NCBI GenBank assembly: GCA_023228665.1
Contig: JALOAR010000006.1
Location: forward strand, 1-33,453
Source of the DNA: Candidatus Colwelliibacteriota bacterium
GTDB lineage: Bacteria > Patescibacteriota > Minisyncoccia > UBA6257 > Colwellbacteraceae
Length of the DNA: 33,453 nucleotides
Reading direction: 5' to 3'
Every line of letters starts with the position of its first letter. Within the stretch, counting starts at the first letter, position 1. Below are positions 1 through 7,635 of this stretch, in pieces. The translations under genes and the position numbers were made by a program. The notes under the pieces are model-generated. The model did not search any database and had not been told where the DNA came from. It worked only from the letters and a program-made list of their open reading frames with translations.

Positions 1-1
1 C

Positions 2-346
2 GTTTTGGCTGCAGCAGTAGTCATCGTCTTGAACCCGGCAGAGCTCTTGGCAGAAGCCAGGGATTCCCAGCGCATAACAGATATGAAGACTCTCAAAGAC
101 TCCGTAGATATCTGGGTAGTGGATAATCCCAATGTATCCATGGGCATATCTCAAACAGTATATATCTCCATCCCTGACACCAGCTCTACCTGTGCCAATA
201 TCTCTGATCTCCCAGCTCTTCCTTCAGGCTGGGCATACACCACTGTACAACAGAAGCAAACCTCCAGAATACGGATGGCACAGGCTGGATACCTCTTAAC
301 CTCTCATCCATATACGGAGGAAGCCCCATACCTTATCTCCCTATAG
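2..346 (+). pseudogene. type IV pilin-like protein, N-terminal fragment (5' end outside window, frameshifted)
   Basis: The frame is open from the window edge and reads as the end of a pilin hydrophobic helix followed by LNPAELLAEARDSQRITD, the usual sequence after a type III prepilin signal in Parcubacterial pseudopilins, then a globular part reaching LPALPSGWAY at about 230-238. After that the frame runs into unrelated residues and stops at 346. The expected continuation (HCTTEANLQNTDGTGW) is in the frame that begins at 241, so bases 239-240 behave as an extra AC duplicated in tacac. With those two bases removed the reading frame continues to 1143. The signal peptide and conserved prepilin Glu lie upstream of the window. 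It was probably a surface pilin or pseudopilin. It may now be a pseudogene, a phase-variable gene or a sequencing error. Confidence 0.75.
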
Positions 347-1143
347 ATCCTTCAAATGAAGCTTCTCTTCTTAGGTATTACCAATACATTCCTGGAGGAA
401 GCTATGGATTAGCTTCCTTGCTTGAATCTGAAAAATATACCCAATCTAGATCAAAAAATGATGGAGGTTTTGATCCGGAAAGATTTGAAATAGGCTCTGA
501 TCTTTCCTTATGGGACGATATATACGGACTTGTCGGCTGTTGGGATTTTGATGAAGGTTCTGGAATCACTGCTTATGATTCTTCCGGGAAGGGGAATGAT
601 GGGACATTGATAAATAATCCTTCCTGGCAATCTTCAGGATCATGCAAGGATGGTTCTTGTCTTTCTTTTGATGGGATAGATGATTATGTGGATATATATT
701 CAGGTGATATTTTACCGAGAGATACTGATTTTTCATTATTTTTTTGGGGTCAAATGAGTGCTGTTCCTGACGGAACTAATACGCAATTTCTTTCATCTAA
801 TGGATTTTTATATTTTTATTCAAATGCTAACTATGGAAGCGCTATCAACCAAATCAGATTTTATGATGATTCTCTTGGGGAAGTTGTGGTTGGTTCTGAT
901 ATAAGAGGTAAGGGATGGATTCATATTGGCTTAATTAGAAATAGTGATGATTTTTATCTGTACGAAGATGGTTTGTTAGTTGATTCAAACACAGTTTCAA
1001 GAAGCATTATGTCTTATAACGAATTATCTATTGGAGGTAAACATCAAAATAGATATCATAATGGTCAAATAGACGATATGCGTATATATAACCGAGCTCT
1101 ATCAGTATCTGAAATCCAATTAATTTTTAACGCCGGAAAATAA
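241..1143 (+). CDS. pilin-LamG surface protein, C-terminal part
   Basis: This is the in-frame continuation of the upstream pilin fragment. It reads the pilin globular domain (GTGWIPLNLS, LPIDPSN, YIPGGSYGLASLLESEKY) and then, from about 535, a concanavalin A-like/LamG domain: LVGCWDFDEGSG, the DGTLINNP strand, SFDGIDDYVDI, a KGWIHIGLIRN strand and a C-terminal QIDDMRIYNRALSVSEI. The last motif is typical of LamG_3 domains. Pilin-LamG fusions are common in CPR genomes and are presumed to be extracellular adhesins or carbohydrate-binding pilins; no ligand can be read from sequence. The first in-frame start-like codon is TTG 418, but it lies inside the pilin domain, so it is unlikely to be the true start. 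No terminator separates it from mnmA. Confidence 0.75.
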   Translation, partial: HCTTEANLQNTDGTGWIPLNLSSIYGGSPIPYLPIDPSNEASLLRYYQYIPGGSYGLASLLESEKYTQSRSKNDGGFDPERFEIGSDLSLWDDIYGLVGCWDFDEGSGITAYDSSGKGNDGTLINNPSWQSSGSCKDGSCLSFDGIDDYVDIYSGDILPRDTDFSLFFWGQMSAVPDGTNTQFLSSNGFLYFYSNANYGSAINQIRFYDDSLGEVVVGSDIRGKGWIHIGLIRNSDDFYLYEDGLLVDSNTVSRSIMSYNELSIGGKHQNRYHNGQIDDMRIYNRALSVSEIQLIFNAGK

Positions 1144-1147
1144 TTTT

Positions 1148-1176
1148 TTGACATCCCTTACATAATATCCTAACTT
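1148..1176 (+). promoter_or_regulatory. candidate sigma70-type promoter for mnmA
   Basis: A perfect -35 TTGACA (1148-1153) is followed after 17 nt by TAACTT (1171-1176), a weak -10. The mnmA ATG begins 10 nt after the -10, so the mRNA leader would be only a few nucleotides and no Shine-Dalgarno sequence is present. Confidence 0.5.
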
Positions 1177-1186
1177 TTCCGTTGTA

Positions 1187-2239
1187 ATGGCAAAAAAAAG
1201 CAAAAAAGTTTTTGTCGGTATGTCTGGAGGCGTGGATTCGTCCGTCGCCGCTTTTTTATTGCTTAAAGAAGGTTATGACGTGACCGGTATCCATATCCGC
1301 GGGTATAACGTGGACGGCTGTGCCGAGAGTGACGCCCTTATGGCGCGAAGAGCCGCTGAACACTTAAATATTCCTTTTTATGTCTGGAATATGGAACGTG
1401 AGTATAAGGAGTCGGTTGTCGGTTATATGATTGACGGCTATAAAAAAGGCATTACTCCAAATCCTGATGTAATGTGCAATAAGGAGATAAAATTCGGTCT
1501 TTTTCTTAATAAGGCGTTGAAGTTCGGAGCTGACTATATAGCGACCGGCCATTACGCTTTACTTAAAAAAGATAAGAGCGGTTATTGTCTTTCTAAAGCA
1601 AAAGATAGCTCTAAAGATCAGACATATTTCTTGTGGACCTTGGGTCAAAATGAATTATCAAAATCACTTTTTCCTTTAGGAAATCTGCTTAAATCCGAAG
1701 TTAGAACCATCGCTAAAAAAGCAGGCTTGCCAAATGCAGGCAAAAAAGATTCTCAAGGAGTCTGCTTCTTGGGAAAATTATCTATGCCTGATTTTTTGAG
1801 TAAGTACATTTCCGGTACTCCGGGCCCCATAATGACAGCTAATGGTGAAGTTTTGGGCGAGCATAAGGGTTTATGTTTCTATACTCTCGGTCAGCGCCAT
1901 CTCGGCATAAAAGGATTAGGTAATAAGGAGGCTCTTTATGTTGCCAAAAAAGATAAGAAAAATAATACCCTTATTGTCGCGCCTGAAAAAGACAGCTTAT
2001 TATTTACCAAAAAAATATTCTTAAAAGATATTAATTTAGTAAAAGATATGGAAAAGGAATCTGATATTTTTGTTCGCGTAAGGTATCGCCAGCCTCTTAT
2101 GAAAGGAAAGCTAAAAATAAAAGGAAGCAATCAGGCAGAAATAATTTTTAATAAACCTTGTAAATTTGTAGCTCCCGGCCAATCAGCGGTATTTTATTTG
2201 CCTGAAGGCGATATGCTTGGTGGCGGAGTTATTATGTAA
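1187..2239 (+). CDS. mnmA: tRNA-specific 2-thiouridylase MnmA
   Basis: MnmA adenylates and thiolates uridine 34 of tRNA-Lys, -Glu and -Gln, taking sulfur as persulfide from a relay protein. The 350 residues match the family length (about 350-370). The PP-loop SGGVDSS is at residues 13-19. The two catalytic cysteines are Cys97 in NPDVMCNKEIKFG and Cys193 in DSQGVCFLGK; TGHYA at 120-124 and the C-terminal TLGQRHLGIKG beta-barrel region are also present. It stands alone between a candidate promoter (1148-1176) and a strong terminator (2259-2302). The start codon has no Shine-Dalgarno sequence. Confidence 0.96.
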   Translation: MAKKSKKVFVGMSGGVDSSVAAFLLLKEGYDVTGIHIRGYNVDGCAESDALMARRAAEHLNIPFYVWNMEREYKESVVGYMIDGYKKGITPNPDVMCNKEIKFGLFLNKALKFGADYIATGHYALLKKDKSGYCLSKAKDSSKDQTYFLWTLGQNELSKSLFPLGNLLKSEVRTIAKKAGLPNAGKKDSQGVCFLGKLSMPDFLSKYISGTPGPIMTANGEVLGEHKGLCFYTLGQRHLGIKGLGNKEALYVAKKDKKNNTLIVAPEKDSLLFTKKIFLKDINLVKDMEKESDIFVRVRYRQPLMKGKLKIKGSNQAEIIFNKPCKFVAPGQSAVFYLPEGDMLGGGVIM

Positions 2240-2258
2240 TTATTTACTTATCGTTTCT

Positions 2259-2302
2259 AAATTCTGCCTGTAGAAACATGGTGTTCTACAGGCAGAATTT
2301 TT
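2259..2302 (+). terminator. intrinsic terminator after mnmA
   Basis: A perfect 17-bp inverted repeat (2259-2275 with 2284-2300) encloses an 8-nt loop and runs into a T tract at 2298-2302. It separates mnmA from the next promoter. Confidence 0.85.
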
Positions 2303-2361
2303 AATAAACCGGTATCCTCCTTTTTTGTATTTTTTAGCTTTCTAATTTGAGCTATTCTCTT

Positions 2362-2370
2362 TGCTATAAT
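2362..2370 (+). promoter_or_regulatory. extended -10 promoter (TGcTATAAT), predicted leaderless start
   Basis: The 9-mer TGCTATAAT is a perfect extended -10. No -35 hexamer is seen at 16-18 nt. The ATG at 2377 follows the -10 by 6 nt, which is where transcription normally starts, so the mRNA should begin at or next to the AUG. Confidence 0.65.
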
Positions 2371-2376
2371 TAAAAA

Positions 2377-2895
2377 ATGAAAAAAATAGTCCTTGTGATT
2401 GCGCATAAAGACTACAGGGATGAAGAATACGAATTAACCCGCAAAGCTCTTGAAGAAGCCGGCATTTCTGTTTCTGTTGCCAGTACGGATATATCTGACG
2501 CTGAAGGAGTTAAGGGAGGATCAGCCAAAGTGGATATTTTATTGCGCGAAGTTGAAGCGGATAATTTTGACGGGATTGCTTTTATTGGCGGTCCCGGATC
2601 GAAAAATTATATGGGTCATGCTGTTGCTTCAAATCTTGCCAGAGAGTTTATGTCTAAAGAAAAGATTGTTGGAGCAATATGTTTTGCGCCTGCAATTCTT
2701 GCCGAAGCGGGCATTCTTTCCGGCAAGAAAGCGACTGGCTGGGAATCAGATAATGTTCCAGAAATAATCGAGAGAGGGGGAGGCATATACGTTGATGAGC
2801 CGGTAGTTGCCGATGGTGTCGTAGTTACAGCAATAGGGCCTAGTTCTTCTGTCAATTTTGGAAAGGAATTAAGCCGCTTGCTTGTTAATCAATAG
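2377..2895 (+). CDS. DJ-1/PfpI family protein (class I glutamine amidotransferase-like)
   Basis: 172 residues with the DJ-1/PfpI flavodoxin-like fold: an N-terminal MKKIVLVIAH strand, an acidic DEE cluster at 15-17 that supplies the usual Glu partner, FIGGPGS at 69-75, and a nucleophile elbow AICFAPAILAEAG with Cys102. In classical PfpI and YajL the residue after the Cys is His (ICHGP); here it is Phe, so the protease-like triad is incomplete, and a DJ-1-type chaperone, glyoxalase or deglycase role fits better than proteolysis. The stop codon overlaps the next gene by one base (TAGTG). The promoter is an extended -10 directly before the ATG. Substrate is unknown. Confidence 0.85.
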   Translation: MKKIVLVIAHKDYRDEEYELTRKALEEAGISVSVASTDISDAEGVKGGSAKVDILLREVEADNFDGIAFIGGPGSKNYMGHAVASNLAREFMSKEKIVGAICFAPAILAEAGILSGKKATGWESDNVPEIIERGGGIYVDEPVVADGVVVTAIGPSSSVNFGKELSRLLVNQ

Positions 2896-4166
2896 TGGTT
2901 CATCGCAGGTTTTTCATATTATCTGTAGGTGTTTTTTGTTTAGGTTGTGTTGTTGCCTCTTTAAATCTGTATACAGGCTGGTTTTTTATTCTTTCATTTA
3001 TATTTGCCAGCGCTATTTTCTTTTTTAATAAGAAAAGGCGCGGTTTTTCTTTATTATTTTTCATTTTTTCCTTCGGCTGTTTTTATCCTTATCTTTACAG
3101 TAAAGTCTTAAATCGTGTTCCTGAAATAGAAAAATTTCCCATTCATATAATTGGCAAGGTTGTAACTTATCCTGTTGATAGGTCTGGATACAGTAACTTT
3201 AAAATAGAGACGGAGAATATTGGGAAAGTAGAAATTTTTGCAGATACCAGGCTTTCTATCTCTTACGGCAATAAAGTATCAATGGATTGCGATGAGGGGT
3301 TTGAAAAGGGAGTTCTTTTTTGCCGCAACTTGATTATGGGCAAAAACGGCTGTTCAGGCATCCTTTGTCCGTTTTTTAGCGCCAGGTCGCTAATAACTAA
3401 AAATTTAAGGAAAAGCTTTTCTCCCGCATCTTCTGCTCTCGCTTTAGGTCTTTTATTCGGTGATAGGTCTGGCTTTACAGAACAATTTAATGAAAATCTT
3501 TCTTTATCAGGTACTACCCATATTGTCGCTCTCTCCGGTTTTAATATTACGGTTATAGTTTCTTTTATAGGGACGTTGCTTTTTTTTATTCCTTATAAAT
3601 TTCGCCTGCCTGCTATTATTGCCGGCATTTTTATTTTTATTATGGTTGTCGGTCCTTCTTCTTCGGTTGTAAGAGCCGCTATTATGGGTTCGCTCGCGGT
3701 CATTGGCAAAAATATTGGCAGGTCTATCGATATTAGAGGACCTATAGCCTTTTCTGCCGGAATAATGGTCTTGTGGAATCCGGCTATTATTGTTTTTGAT
3801 GCTGGATTTATCCTTTCTTTTTCTGCTTTGTTTGGGATAGTGTTTGTTGCTCCCCGTATTAAAAACATTCTTTCAAAGATAACGGATAAGATAGGAGGCG
3901 CGGTTTCAATGATTATTGAGTGCGTATCTGCCCAATTAACCGCTATGCCGGCAATATTTTTATTTTTTGGTTCTATAAATTGTTTTTCGTTCATACCTAA
4001 TGCTTTGATTATATGGACGATCCCTCTTGTAATGCTTTTATCTTTTATATCTGGAGCAGGACCTCTTATAATTGGAAGTGCGCTTATTCTTCCTTTTAGA
4101 ATAATGGCAGAAGCAATTCTTTCTTATGAGATTGGGATTATTAATATTTTTGCTGGCGGTTTTTAA
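2895..4166 (+). CDS. comEC: ComEC/Rec2-family DNA uptake channel, membrane part
   Basis: A 423-residue hydrophobic protein carrying the ComEC N-terminal OB-like region (residues about 80-155) and the Competence domain. The signature segment is around residues 209-222 (THIVALSGFNITVI, compare HLLAVSGLHVG in ComEC), followed by many membrane helices. ComEC carries single-stranded DNA across the inner membrane. The start is GTG 2895, overlapping the preceding TAG by one base. The metallo-beta-lactamase domain that usually completes ComEC is in a separate overlapping frame from 4126. The last helix region ends at 4166, so the split is between the channel and the nuclease-like domain. Confidence 0.88.
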   Translation: MVHRRFFILSVGVFCLGCVVASLNLYTGWFFILSFIFASAIFFFNKKRRGFSLLFFIFSFGCFYPYLYSKVLNRVPEIEKFPIHIIGKVVTYPVDRSGYSNFKIETENIGKVEIFADTRLSISYGNKVSMDCDEGFEKGVLFCRNLIMGKNGCSGILCPFFSARSLITKNLRKSFSPASSALALGLLFGDRSGFTEQFNENLSLSGTTHIVALSGFNITVIVSFIGTLLFFIPYKFRLPAIIAGIFIFIMVVGPSSSVVRAAIMGSLAVIGKNIGRSIDIRGPIAFSAGIMVLWNPAIIVFDAGFILSFSALFGIVFVAPRIKNILSKITDKIGGAVSMIIECVSAQLTAMPAIFLFFGSINCFSFIPNALIIWTIPLVMLLSFISGAGPLIIGSALILPFRIMAEAILSYEIGIINIFAGGF

Positions 4167-4959
4167 TGCGGGTGTTTTTTTGTTTCCTCTTGAAAAGAAT
4201 TCTCCCGCATCCGTTTCTTTTTTGGATATAGGCCAAGGCGATAGTTCGCTGATATCTTCGGATGGTATCGATATTTTAGTAGATGCCGGACCGGGAAAAA
4301 GTATTTTATACGAACTTCAGCGCAAGCTGGGCCAAAATGATAAATATATTGATCTTATTATTATTTCTCACCCCCATAAAGACCATTATAGAGGATTGGA
4401 ATATATTCTTTCTCATTATGATATAGGAGCTTTTATTTGGAATGGCGCAAATTCTGGTGATGCCGGGTTTGAAGATATTTTAAAAAAAATAGATGAAGTT
4501 GGTATTCCTTCTATAAATCTCTTTGCCGGAAGCTTGATAAAATCAGAAAGTATTAATTTGTCGATAATTTATCCGTCCCGAGAAATCGAGGAAAAAATAT
4601 TAAAAGATAATGACGGCTCTTTGGTAGTGTTGGCGAAAATTGATAATATGGCAGGTTTGTTTACCGGAGATATTGAAAAAAATCCAGAATCTATTCTTTC
4701 AGCTGTTAATTTTCCAGATATTGATTTTTTAAAGGTTCCCCACCATGGATCATCCTCATCATCTTCACAGGGTTTTATTTCCGCTGTCCGTCCCGCTGTC
4801 GGCGTGGTTAGCGTAGGTAGAAACAGTTACGGCTTGCCTAAACAAGAAATCATCGAAAGATATGCTTCTTTTGGCATACCTCTCTATCGTACCGATAAGC
4901 TAGGCTCTATAACGATAGAGAAAAAAGAAGAAAAACTAATAATAAAATCAATAAACTGA
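4126..4959 (+). CDS. ComEC C-terminal metallo-beta-lactamase domain as separate protein
   Basis: 277 residues: one N-terminal hydrophobic helix (4-20), then the ComEC-type metallo-beta-lactamase domain with FLDIGQGDS at 32-40, the metal motif HPHKDH at 82-87, TGDIEK near 180 and a VPHHGSSSS motif further on. These are the metal ligands of the fold, and the domain is thought to degrade or process the non-transported strand. The start overlaps the upstream membrane gene by 41 nt, so the two products are probably translationally coupled and rejoin as a complex. The N-terminal helix keeps the domain at the membrane. Removing two bases or shifting frame near 4130-4166 could in principle restore one ORF, so a sequencing frameshift cannot be excluded. 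Confidence 0.85.
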   Translation: MRLGLLIFLLAVFNAGVFLFPLEKNSPASVSFLDIGQGDSSLISSDGIDILVDAGPGKSILYELQRKLGQNDKYIDLIIISHPHKDHYRGLEYILSHYDIGAFIWNGANSGDAGFEDILKKIDEVGIPSINLFAGSLIKSESINLSIIYPSREIEEKILKDNDGSLVVLAKIDNMAGLFTGDIEKNPESILSAVNFPDIDFLKVPHHGSSSSSSQGFISAVRPAVGVVSVGRNSYGLPKQEIIERYASFGIPLYRTDKLGSITIEKKEEKLIIKSIN

Positions 4960-4985
4960 CTTATTTGTAAGCAGGCTTTTTAGAG

Positions 4986-5014
4986 TTGTGAGTTCCCAGA
5001 ATGGGCATTATACT
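4986..5014 (+). promoter_or_regulatory. candidate promoter for aspS, predicted leaderless
   Basis: TTGTGA (4986-4991), a 17-nt spacer and TATACT (5009-5014). The ATG at 5021 follows by 6 nt, so transcription would start at the start codon. Confidence 0.55.
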
Positions 5015-5020
5015 TGAAAA

Positions 5021-6436
5021 ATGCGAAATATTATTTCGGAGCTTCCCGATAAAATAGGGGAAGAAGTCGAATTGAAGGGCTGGGTCCATATCCGCAGAGA
5101 TCACGGAAAGCTTATTTTTATAGATTTGCGTGACCGTTCGGGTATTGTTCAGCTTGTTTTCGTTCCTCAAAAAGGAGAAAACGGCGGCGTTCACGCAAAA
5201 GCGGAAGAATTAAGGTCGGAATGGGTTATATCTGTGAAAGGAACAGTATCTGAAAGGCCTGCCTCAATGGTTAATTCTGATATCCCAACAGGCGGAATTG
5301 AAGTTCAAGTTTCCGAAATTGAGATATTAAACGAGTCTGAAACTCCTCCTTTTCCGATAGATGCGGACGGCAAAGACATTAATGAAGAAAGCCGTATGCA
5401 ATATCGCTATCTGGATCTTAGGCGCGAAAGGATGGCGAATAATATAAGAAAAAGATATGCGGTTACCAAATATATCAGAGATTTTTTAGGTGCTCGGGAT
5501 TTTATTGAAATAGAAACGCCTATTCTTACTAAGTCGACTCCTGAAGGAGCAAGGGACTATCTTGTTCCATCTAGGCTTTATAACGGCAAATTTTATGCCT
5601 TGCCCCAGGCTCCCCAGCAATACAAGCAACTCCTTATGGTTGCCGGCATAGAAAGATATTTCCAAATCGCCCGCTGTTTTAGGGATGAAGATACAAGAGG
5701 CGATAGACAGCCGGAATTTACCCAGCTTGATCTTGAAATGAGTTTTGTTGATAGAGAAGACGTAATGTCTCTTACGGAGGAACTTATAATTGACATAGTC
5801 GGAAAACTATATCCGGAAAAAAGAATACAGGAACGTCCTTTTCCGCGAATTGCTTATAAAGAAGCTATGGAAAAATACGGCACTGACAGGCCTGATATTA
5901 GAGAAAATAAAGAAGATTCTAATCTTCTCGCTTTTTGCTGGGTTGTTGATTTTCCCTTTTTCGAAAAAACGGACGAAGGCAAGTGGACTTTTACTCACAA
6001 TCCGTTTTCCTCGCCAAGAAAGGATTTTATGGATGATTTAATGCAAAAAAGGAATATTGAAAATATTATTACCGACCAATATGATATAGTGCTTAACGGT
6101 TATGAAGTTGGTGGCGGCAGTATCAGAAACCACAAGCCCGAAGCATTAAAAAAGGTTCTTGAGATAATGGATTATAGCGAGGAAAAAATACAGGAGAATT
6201 TCGGGCATATTCTCGAAGCCTTCAAGTTTGGAGCTCCTCCTCACGGAGGAATCGCTCCAGGCTTGGATCGTTTGGTTATGATATTGCAAAACGAGCCTAA
6301 TATCCGCGAAGTAATCGGCTTTCCGAAAACGGGAGACGGACGCGACCTTATGATGAATGCTCCTGCAGAAGTTGGCCCTAAACAGCTTAATGAGCTGGGA
6401 ATAGAAATAAAAAAAGAAAAAAATAAAAAATTTTAA
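5021..6436 (+). CDS. aspS: aspartyl-tRNA synthetase, bacterial type lacking the GAD insertion
   Basis: This class II synthetase charges tRNA-Asp (or Asp and Asn). An N-terminal OB-fold anticodon domain (residues 1-110, VELKGWVHIRRDHGKL, LRDRSGIVQLVF) is followed by motif 1 (FIEIETPILTKSTPEGARDY), motif 2 (FRDEDTRGDRQPEFTQLDLE, about 220-240) and motif 3 (GGIAPGLDRLVMIL). The flanking sequences are clearly of the bacterial subtype. Bacterial AspRS is usually near 590 residues; this one has 471. The missing length is between GTDRPDIREN and FCWVVDFPFFE (about residues 287-310), exactly where the bacterial GAD domain normally sits. Whether it is discriminating or not cannot be read here; no gatCAB genes are in view. 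ndk follows after one base. Confidence 0.95.
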   Translation: MRNIISELPDKIGEEVELKGWVHIRRDHGKLIFIDLRDRSGIVQLVFVPQKGENGGVHAKAEELRSEWVISVKGTVSERPASMVNSDIPTGGIEVQVSEIEILNESETPPFPIDADGKDINEESRMQYRYLDLRRERMANNIRKRYAVTKYIRDFLGARDFIEIETPILTKSTPEGARDYLVPSRLYNGKFYALPQAPQQYKQLLMVAGIERYFQIARCFRDEDTRGDRQPEFTQLDLEMSFVDREDVMSLTEELIIDIVGKLYPEKRIQERPFPRIAYKEAMEKYGTDRPDIRENKEDSNLLAFCWVVDFPFFEKTDEGKWTFTHNPFSSPRKDFMDDLMQKRNIENIITDQYDIVLNGYEVGGGSIRNHKPEALKKVLEIMDYSEEKIQENFGHILEAFKFGAPPHGGIAPGLDRLVMILQNEPNIREVIGFPKTGDGRDLMMNAPAEVGPKQLNELGIEIKKEKNKKF

Positions 6437-6437
6437 T

Positions 6438-7055
6438 ATGGCAGAAATGAAAAATGAGTTCGCTAAAGAAAAATCTCTGGTAGTTATAAAACCGGATGGA
6501 ATCCAAAGAGGGTTAATAGGCGAAATAATTAAAAGATATGAAAATACCGGATTAAAGCTTGTTGCTTTAAAAATGTTTATTCCTGCTCCTGATTTTGTAG
6601 AAAAACATTATTTAGTGGACCCTGAATGGCCGATTAAGACTGGTACTAAAACGATTAAATCTTACAAAGATAAAGGAGAAAATCCTCCATCTGAAGATCC
6701 TTTGGAAATAACCAGAAAAGTTCTTGATAATCTTAAAAAATATATTTCCTCCGGACCGGTTGTAGCAATGGTTTGGCAAGGAGCACATGCTGTTGGCTTG
6801 ATAAGAAAAATTACCGGTTCAACCGAACCTCTCACGTCTGATGTCGGAACTATAAGGGGCGATTATACAATTGATTCTTATAGTTTGGCTGATATTGACG
6901 GCCGGGCTATAAGAAACTTAATTCATGCTTCCGGCACTCCTGAAGAAGCAGAAAAAGAAATAGCCCTTTGGTTTCATCCGGAGGAGATTAATGAATATCG
7001 CCTTATTAATGAGGCAATGCTCTACGACGTCAATCTTGATGGAATATTAGAGTAA
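6438..7055 (+). CDS. ndk: nucleoside diphosphate kinase with central insertion
   Basis: NDK moves the gamma phosphate between nucleoside triphosphates and diphosphates through a phosphohistidine. The fold is clear: SLVVIKPDGIQRGLIGEI at 13-30, the WQGAHAVGLIRKITGSTEP nucleotide-binding part, GTIRGDY, and the active-site His163 in RNLIHASGT, followed by EEAEKEIALWF. At 205 residues it is about 60 longer than standard bacterial NDK. The excess is mainly a block at residues 60-100 (HYLVDPEWPIKTGTKT to LDNLKKYI), plus a C-terminal tail. Similar long NDKs occur in CPR genomes, from memory. It sits one base after aspS, so the two are co-transcribed, and a terminator follows at 7078. Confidence 0.93.
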   Translation: MAEMKNEFAKEKSLVVIKPDGIQRGLIGEIIKRYENTGLKLVALKMFIPAPDFVEKHYLVDPEWPIKTGTKTIKSYKDKGENPPSEDPLEITRKVLDNLKKYISSGPVVAMVWQGAHAVGLIRKITGSTEPLTSDVGTIRGDYTIDSYSLADIDGRAIRNLIHASGTPEEAEKEIALWFHPEEINEYRLINEAMLYDVNLDGILE

Positions 7056-7077
7056 ATAGCGTAAATAATTTTTATAT

Positions 7078-7112
7078 AAACGTCAGATCGAAACATAGAT
7101 CTGGCGTTTTTT
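7078..7112 (+). terminator. intrinsic terminator after ndk
   Basis: A 12-bp stem with one G-T pair (7078-7089 with 7098-7109) encloses the loop gaaacata and is followed by a T run at 7107-7112. Confidence 0.85.
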
Positions 7113-7150
7113 GTATCTGTATTAAGCTTTTTTGAAATTTGTAATTCCTG

Positions 7151-7186
7151 CCCGCCATTGCTGCGCTTCAGGCGTTGGTAAGCGGG
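7151..7186. repeat. imperfect GC-rich inverted repeat
   Basis: In AT-rich intergenic DNA, cccgc (7151-7155) pairs with gcggg (7182-7186), with further pairing cca/tgg and cgc/gcg inside. It resembles the decayed palindromic elements scattered in Parcubacterial genomes. It has no T run, so it is not an obvious terminator. Confidence 0.35.
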
Positions 7187-7231
7187 TGGATTTTGTTTTA
7201 TTATTTACCTGTACTTTTACTTTCAAATAAA

Positions 7232-7240
7232 AAGGAGAGG
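7232..7240 (+). promoter_or_regulatory. strong Shine-Dalgarno sequence
   Basis: AAGGAGAGG lies 6 nt before ATG 7247 and decides that start over the upstream in-frame TTG at 7175. It is notable because most other genes in the window lack any Shine-Dalgarno match. Confidence 0.8.
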
Positions 7241-7246
7241 ATTTAT

Positions 7247-7576
7247 ATGTGTAAGCAACCGATAAGTATCGATGGGATGGGAGCTTCCGAAATACCTATT
7301 TTTATGGAATCTTTAAACAGCGACGAAAGGACTAGCTTAATAATGGGATTTTCTCGTAATTTTGATGATCCATTAAAAAATGTTCTAAGCGGGTTTAATA
7401 ACAGCGAAAGAGAAGAATTTATTTATGACCTAATGAACTCTCTTGAAGTAAATGAAAGAAAGATGCTATTGGAAAGCCAGGCATTTGATTGTCTGACAGA
7501 CGAAGAATTTGAAAAACTGCAGATTAAAATATTAAATCGGCCTGTAATCTCCGTATTTAACCGAAGAAGCTTATAG
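7247..7576 (+). CDS. hypothetical protein of 109 residues
   Basis: I do not recognise this protein. It begins MCKQPISIDGMG, has no signal peptide or membrane segment, and is acidic and predicted mostly helical. Several short segments share a look: NSDERTSLIMGF, NNSEREEFIYDLMNSL and EVNERKMLLESQ each consist of a polar turn, an ER pair and a hydrophobic helix, which suggests about three degenerate helical repeats of roughly 30 residues. Cys2 and Cys82 are its only cysteines. The start is set by a strong Shine-Dalgarno sequence. It is a single-gene unit between the ndk terminator and hairpins at 7589-7663. The function is unknown. Confidence 0.7.
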   Translation: MCKQPISIDGMGASEIPIFMESLNSDERTSLIMGFSRNFDDPLKNVLSGFNNSEREEFIYDLMNSLEVNERKMLLESQAFDCLTDEEFEKLQIKILNRPVISVFNRRSL

Positions 7577-7588
7577 AAAACTTGACCT

Positions 7589-7610
7589 AGACCGCCCTTG
7601 CCGGCGGTCT
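7589..7610 (+). terminator. hairpin just after the 109-residue gene (weak terminator)
   Basis: An 8-bp GC-rich stem (agaccgcc 7589-7596 with ggcggtct 7603-7610) has a 6-nt loop. The tail tctattgtg has few Ts, so termination here would be inefficient; the next hairpin may do the work. Confidence 0.5.
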
Positions 7611-7635
7611 TCTATTGTGTTTGTGGATAAATTTT

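Noticed and set aside
236..262. Programmed frameshift in the pilin-LamG gene
   Set aside because: No slippery heptamer or downstream stimulator is visible; a 2-nt duplication explains the frame change more simply.
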